Of a DNA stretch of 64,000 bases, positions 60,584 to 64,000 are shown piece after piece. The stretch is from an uncultured Acidobacteriia bacterium. GTDB lineage: Bacteria; Acidobacteriota; Terriglobia; Bryobacterales; Bryobacteraceae. Within the stretch, counting starts at the first letter, position 1. The number at the start of each line of letters is the position of its first letter. The notes beneath the pieces were generated by a model. The model worked only from the letters and a program-made list of their open reading frames with translations. It made no database searches and was not told the DNA's origin. A program made the translations under genes and the position numbers. Where the stretch lies: the NCBI GenBank assembly GCA_903828455.1, contig CAIKMJ010000005.1, positions 1 to 64,000 of the forward strand, written 5' to 3'.

Positions 60584-61572
60584 TGCCGAAGTATGTCACC
60601 CCTGACGTATCCGTGATCCTGGTTTCGTATAACACGCGCGATATGTTGCGGGATTGCCTGAAGTTCGTATACGCGCAGACAGGCGTGCAGTTCGAAGTGC
60701 TTGTGGCGGATAACGCGTCGAGCGACGGTTCGCCGGATATGGTTAGCCGGGAATTTACGGAGACGCATGTGATCCGGAGCGCGACAAATCTGGGATTTGC
60801 CGCCGCAAATAACCGCGCTCTGCGGCTGGCCCGGGGCCGTTATGTCGTGCTTCTCAACACCGACGCATTTCTGCGGCCGGGTGATCTTGCGATCGCCGTC
60901 GGGAAGATGAACGATAATCCGAAAATCGGTTTGGCCGGTGCACGACTTGTGGGAGCTGACGGCAGCTGGCAACCGTCGGCGCGCTCGTTTCCATCCATCC
61001 TCAACGATTTGCTTTCACTCACCGGGATGTCGGCAAAGTACGCGCGCTCGCGCTTCTTCGGCCGGGCAGACCGTACGTGGGCAGATCCGCTTGAACCGCT
61101 GCCCGTGGACTGGGTGCCCGGCGCGTTCGCCATCATCCGGCGCGAAGTTCTCAATGAGGTTGGACACTTCGATGAACGATTCTTTCTGTATTACGAAGAA
61201 GTCGATCTTTGCCGCCGCATCAAGGCGGCCGGCTGGCAGATCTGGTACTGGCCTGAACTGGTGGTTGTGCATATCGGCGGCGAGTCGTCGCGTCAGGTCA
61301 GGCGACTATCGATGTCATCGAGCGGTGCGCAACTGACGCTGTGGCGCATGCGCAGTGCGCTCCTGTACTACCGGAAACACCATCCCCTGAAGGCGTGGCT
61401 CGCGATGCAGGCAGAGTCCGGGTGGCACCGGCTCCGGTTGCTGTGCAACCGTCTGCGAAAGAGTTCGGAAGCAATCTCAAAATGCGAGGAATCTTTGGCG
61501 ACCGTACTGCTGTACCGGCAGGCGTGGAACGAAACCCGCGGGGGCCGGACATCGCCCGCGCGGCCCTGGTAA
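60583..61572 (+). CDS. GT2-family glycosyltransferase (rhamnosyltransferase-like)
   Basis: A 329-residue GT-A enzyme starting at ATG 60583, with AGGAG 8 bp upstream and overlapping the previous stop. Motifs: VSVILVSYNTRDMLRDCL, VLVADNASSDGSPDMV, NLGFAAANNRALRLA, RYVVLLNTDAF and GHFDERFFLYYEEVDLCRRI, which are typical of rhamnosyltransferase-like members (WbbL and relatives). Since the locus can make a dTDP-6-deoxysugar, it may add rhamnose. The C-terminus is basic and helical, probably membrane-contacting. Confidence 0.93.
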   Translation: MPKYVTPDVSVILVSYNTRDMLRDCLKFVYAQTGVQFEVLVADNASSDGSPDMVSREFTETHVIRSATNLGFAAANNRALRLARGRYVVLLNTDAFLRPGDLAIAVGKMNDNPKIGLAGARLVGADGSWQPSARSFPSILNDLLSLTGMSAKYARSRFFGRADRTWADPLEPLPVDWVPGAFAIIRREVLNEVGHFDERFFLYYEEVDLCRRIKAAGWQIWYWPELVVVHIGGESSRQVRRLSMSSSGAQLTLWRMRSALLYYRKHHPLKAWLAMQAESGWHRLRLLCNRLRKSSEAISKCEESLATVLLYRQAWNETRGGRTSPARPW

Positions 61573-61583
61573 CGACAAGATCA

Positions 61584-62171
61584 ATGTTCAAAAATATCCG
61601 CGAAGATTTCGACACACACTACAGGCTCTGGAGCAGCCAGGGATTCTGGGTCATGATTGTTTACCGCTTCGGGCGGTGGCGGTACCGGATTCGTCCCGCA
61701 GTGCTGCGAAAGCCGTTTTCCATGATTTACCGGATGCTGAAGCTTGCATCGCAGATCCTGACCGGAATCGATCTCCCGTGCGAAGCAACGGTGGGGCGAC
61801 GCTTCCGCATCGATCACTTCGGCGGCATCGTCATCAGCGGAGATGCAGTATTCGGAGAGGACTGCGTTGTGCGAAATGGCGTCACGGTAGGGCTTCGGCG
61901 AACGGACGATCCGGGGTCGCCCGTGATCGGCAACCGGGTGGAGATTGGCGCGGGGGCCAAGGTGCTCGGCAGGATCAGAATTGGCGATGACGTGCTCATT
62001 GGGGCAAACGCGGTGGTGGTTCGCGATGTTCCTTCGAACTGCATTGCAGTTGGTATACCGGCCCGCATTCTGCCGCGAAAGCCGGCGCGGCCGGCAGCGG
62101 AAGCCAGTGTTTCGTTTCGTGCCGGAAGCCGCGCCGCAGTGTTTCGCTCCCAGCCGGAACTGGTCGCGTGA
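61584..62171 (+). CDS. Serine acetyltransferase-like hexapeptide acetyltransferase
   Basis: A 195-residue left-handed beta-helix acetyltransferase. After an N-terminal helical part (about 1-60) the repeats read GIDLPCEATVGRRFRIDH, GGIVISGDAVFGEDCVV, NGVTVG, GNRVEIGAGAKVLGRIRIGD and VLIGANAVVVRDVP, as in CysE/EpsC-like enzymes. In polysaccharide loci such proteins acetylate sugars; serine acetyltransfer is less likely here because the long CysE N-terminus is absent. It starts 11 bp behind the glycosyltransferase gene. Confidence 0.9.
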   Translation: MFKNIREDFDTHYRLWSSQGFWVMIVYRFGRWRYRIRPAVLRKPFSMIYRMLKLASQILTGIDLPCEATVGRRFRIDHFGGIVISGDAVFGEDCVVRNGVTVGLRRTDDPGSPVIGNRVEIGAGAKVLGRIRIGDDVLIGANAVVVRDVPSNCIAVGIPARILPRKPARPAAEASVSFRAGSRAAVFRSQPELVA

Positions 62172-62242
62172 TTCCATGTCAGCGGTATTGTTTTCATTCA
62201 TTTGCATCGTGGCATTGCGACTGCCTTACAAACGGCAACGAT

Positions 62243-63244
62243 ATGCGACGGATTCTCCTCACGACCTTGCACTGCGGCGCCGCCCTTCTTTGGCTCCTGC
62301 CAGCGCTGCGGGCCGGCGACGAGCTGAAATCGGCCGCGTTTGAGGCAGCCACCAAGCAGCAGAAGGTGACGCCCGCCGAGTTGCTGCGGGAATTTGAGCC
62401 TGAAGCCGAGTCGGACTATCATCTCGGCGAAGGCGACGAAATCGAACTTGGTGTCTGGGGCCGGCCGGAACTGAGCGGCCGACATACAGTCGGCCCTGAC
62501 GGTCGCATCACGCTGCCCTACGCGGGACCGGTCAGGCTCGCTGGGCTTACAAGAACCGAGGCGGCTGCGCTGGTTGCGGAAAGCCTGAAGTCGCTCTACG
62601 AAAATCTGACGACCACGCTGACCGTGGTTCGCTACGAATCGAACCGCATCTATGTTCTCGGCCGCGTCGCATCGCCTGGAGTGCTGAAGTTTGACTACCA
62701 GCCCACATTGCTCGAGGCGGTAACGCGGGCCGGAGGTCTGCCGGTGGGCGGAATCGGTGCGGAAAAGGCAGCGCTTACGAAGTGTCTGATCTTCCGCGGG
62801 CGCGACAAGCTTGCCTGGATCGATCTCAAGAGTCTGCTCAATGGCTCCAATCTCTCGCTGAATCTGCGTTTGCAGCGAAACGACGTTCTCTATATTCCCG
62901 ATTCAGATGACCAGACGGTTTATGTGCTCGGAGAAGTGCAGCGCCCGGGCGCGGTGCGGCTTACTCCCGATATGACGTTCCTCGACGCTCTGGCGCAGGC
63001 CGGCGGCCCGACACGTGACGCCACTACAGCGAGGATGCGCCTCGTGAGGCCCTCGGCCGGAATCGAACGTGACATGGCGCTGGCGGATTTTGTGAAGAGC
63101 GGCGCGAGTCCGAATGTTGCGTTGCGCGACGGCGACGTTATTTACGTTCCCCGCGCCGGTATCGCCAAAGCCGGCTACGTTCTGCAACAACTGAGCCCGG
63201 CAATCGGCTGGATGACTTTTGGTACCACGCTGGGGACCCGATAA
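62243..63244 (+). CDS. Wza-type polysaccharide export protein (SLBB domains)
   Basis: A 333-residue exported protein; ATG 62243 places a signal peptide at the start (LTTLHCGAALLWLLPALRAG). It has the Poly_export domain (ESDYHLGEGDEIELGVWGRP, VGPDGRITLPYAGPV, LTRTEAAALVAESL) and two or three SLBB repeats (RIYVLGRVASPGVLKFD, TVYVLGEVQRPGAVRLT, NDVLYIPDSD, GDVIYVPRAG). No clear lipobox Cys is at the mature N-terminus, although a Cys is inside the hydrophobic segment. It should form the outer-membrane channel for the polymer, paired with the Wzz-like protein that follows by 4 bp. Confidence 0.93.
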   Translation: MRRILLTTLHCGAALLWLLPALRAGDELKSAAFEAATKQQKVTPAELLREFEPEAESDYHLGEGDEIELGVWGRPELSGRHTVGPDGRITLPYAGPVRLAGLTRTEAAALVAESLKSLYENLTTTLTVVRYESNRIYVLGRVASPGVLKFDYQPTLLEAVTRAGGLPVGGIGAEKAALTKCLIFRGRDKLAWIDLKSLLNGSNLSLNLRLQRNDVLYIPDSDDQTVYVLGEVQRPGAVRLTPDMTFLDALAQAGGPTRDATTARMRLVRPSAGIERDMALADFVKSGASPNVALRDGDVIYVPRAGIAKAGYVLQQLSPAIGWMTFGTTLGTR

Positions 63245-63248
63245 CGCG

Positions 63249-64000
63249 ATGCTGCAACCAATTGCCAGTGTGAAGGCAGCCAACCCTGAACCGGCGCAGC
63301 AAGGGTCGGGCCGCACCATCGACCCGCTGCGCAGTTTGCGCAAACACCGGCGCATTGCCGCCGCTGTGTTCGCCGGTGTGCTGCTCGCGGGCACGCCCTA
63401 CGCGTGGGTGAAGGGAAAATCCGTCTGGCGCGCGGAGGGAGTTCTTTACGTATCGCCGCGCTTTCTCAACAATCTGGAAACGAGCGAAGAGCACCAGTTG
63501 CAATCGAACACGCAGTACCGCGAGTTCATGCAGCAGCAGATTCGCAGCATTAACCGCTTCGATATCGTCAGCGGCGTGCTGCACAAGCCGGGGATGATGG
63601 CGGCCTGGAAGAAGCGCGCTGAGACTGAGCGGCACGCCACCGAACGTTTGCAGTCCGCGCTTCAGATCGCCGCGGTTCCGGACACCTATCAGGTGACCGT
63701 CGGGCTGGAAGGCGCGGATCCCGCCCCGCTGGCCGCGCTCGTTAATTCGGTGCTGGCAGACTTTACCGAGTACGCCCGGAAGGAGCTGATCTGGGATGCC
63801 GAAGGCCGCCTCACAAAGCTGAATGCGGAAAAGGCGAGCCTCGAAGCCGAGATCGCCGGTTTAACCGAACGCAAGAGCGGCCTCGCCAGCCGACTCGGGA
63901 CCACGGTCTTCAACGAGGGCGTCATCAATAGTTACGACAGGCGACTGGGTTCCGCGCTGGACGCATTGGAAGATGCACGCCGTCAGCGGTTCGCAGCCGA
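63249..64000 (+). CDS. Wzz-type chain-length determinant / exopolysaccharide transport protein (partial)
   Basis: An open frame from ATG 63249 to the window edge encodes at least 250 residues. A cytoplasmic N-terminus rich in Arg/Lys (DPLRSLRKHRRI) leads to a membrane helix (AAAVFAGVLLAGTPYAWV) and a Wzz-like extracytoplasmic part with SVWRAEGVLYVSPRF, QYREFMQQQIRSI, DTYQVTVGLEGADP and a long coiled coil (DAEGRLTKLNAEKASLEAEI). This is the co-polymerase that sets polymer length, and in some bacteria it continues into a tyrosine kinase domain, which cannot be seen here. Confidence 0.88.
   Translation, partial: MLQPIASVKAANPEPAQQGSGRTIDPLRSLRKHRRIAAAVFAGVLLAGTPYAWVKGKSVWRAEGVLYVSPRFLNNLETSEEHQLQSNTQYREFMQQQIRSINRFDIVSGVLHKPGMMAAWKKRAETERHATERLQSALQIAAVPDTYQVTVGLEGADPAPLAALVNSVLADFTEYARKELIWDAEGRLTKLNAEKASLEAEIAGLTERKSGLASRLGTTVFNEGVINSYDRRLGSALDALEDARRQRFAA

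Overview
The window is a GC-rich stretch of chromosome from a soil-type Acidobacteriota, most likely of the Solibacter/Bryobacter group (Bryobacterales). The clues are an Oar-like TonB-dependent receptor with a carboxypeptidase-regulatory N-terminus, a secreted protein ending in what looks like the Solibacter-enriched TIGR03437 C-terminal domain, futalosine-type menaquinone synthesis (mqnC), many paired secreted hydrolases, and the overall codon style. This assignment is inference from gene content; there is no rRNA gene, and I see no tRNA gene or CRISPR array.

Layout. 1-8.9 kb: an EAL-type signalling protein (cut by the window edge), thiC behind a TlpA-like thioredoxin, a CHASE2 histidine kinase translationally coupled to an NtrC-type sigma-54 activator, a sugar isomerase-like TIM barrel, a VapBC-like toxin-antitoxin pair with a strong palindromic operator, and a DUF4136 protein. 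9-24 kb: a block of secreted hydrolases. Four metallophosphoesterases with a fibronectin-like N-terminal domain (three close paralogues, one in the opposite orientation) surround a large Oar-like outer-membrane receptor, two metallo-beta-lactamase-fold (MBL) hydrolases, two related secreted proteins of unknown function and a Tat-exported amidohydrolase. 24-27.5 kb: guaA and a CtpA/Prc-type protease.

27.6-29.8 kb: a complete mobile element, 2170 bp, with 25-bp inverted ends and an 8-bp target duplication. It carries an IS1-like transposase, a winged-helix protein, an AT-hook-like basic protein and a possible 30-residue protein, together with unusually dense regulatory structure: a promoter whose spacer is a palindrome, a 15-bp motif repeated before two genes, an inverted repeat hiding a start codon, and hairpins facing against the genes. 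This is the most interesting part of the window.

30-50 kb: core metabolism (acyl-CoA carboxylase beta subunit, MqnC, fused branched-chain 2-oxoacid dehydrogenase E1, PQQ dehydrogenase, aldo/keto reductase) mixed with lineage-specific secreted proteins: a matrixin-like protease operon, a tetrahaem cytochrome, and a haem-motif/toroid/ankyrin protein.

50.5-64 kb: an exopolysaccharide locus. Leftward rfbB-rfbC-rfbA make a dTDP-sugar; rightward are a STAS protein, the initiating sugar-phosphate transferase, a WecG-type glycosyltransferase fused to a degenerate copy of the initiating enzyme, a degenerate sugar nucleotidyltransferase, an O-antigen-ligase/polymerase-like membrane protein, three glycosyltransferases, a serine-acetyltransferase-like enzyme, a Wza-type export protein and the start of a Wzz-type chain-length regulator that runs off the window. 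Together they look like a Wzx/Wzy-type pathway, although no flippase or rfbD is visible here.
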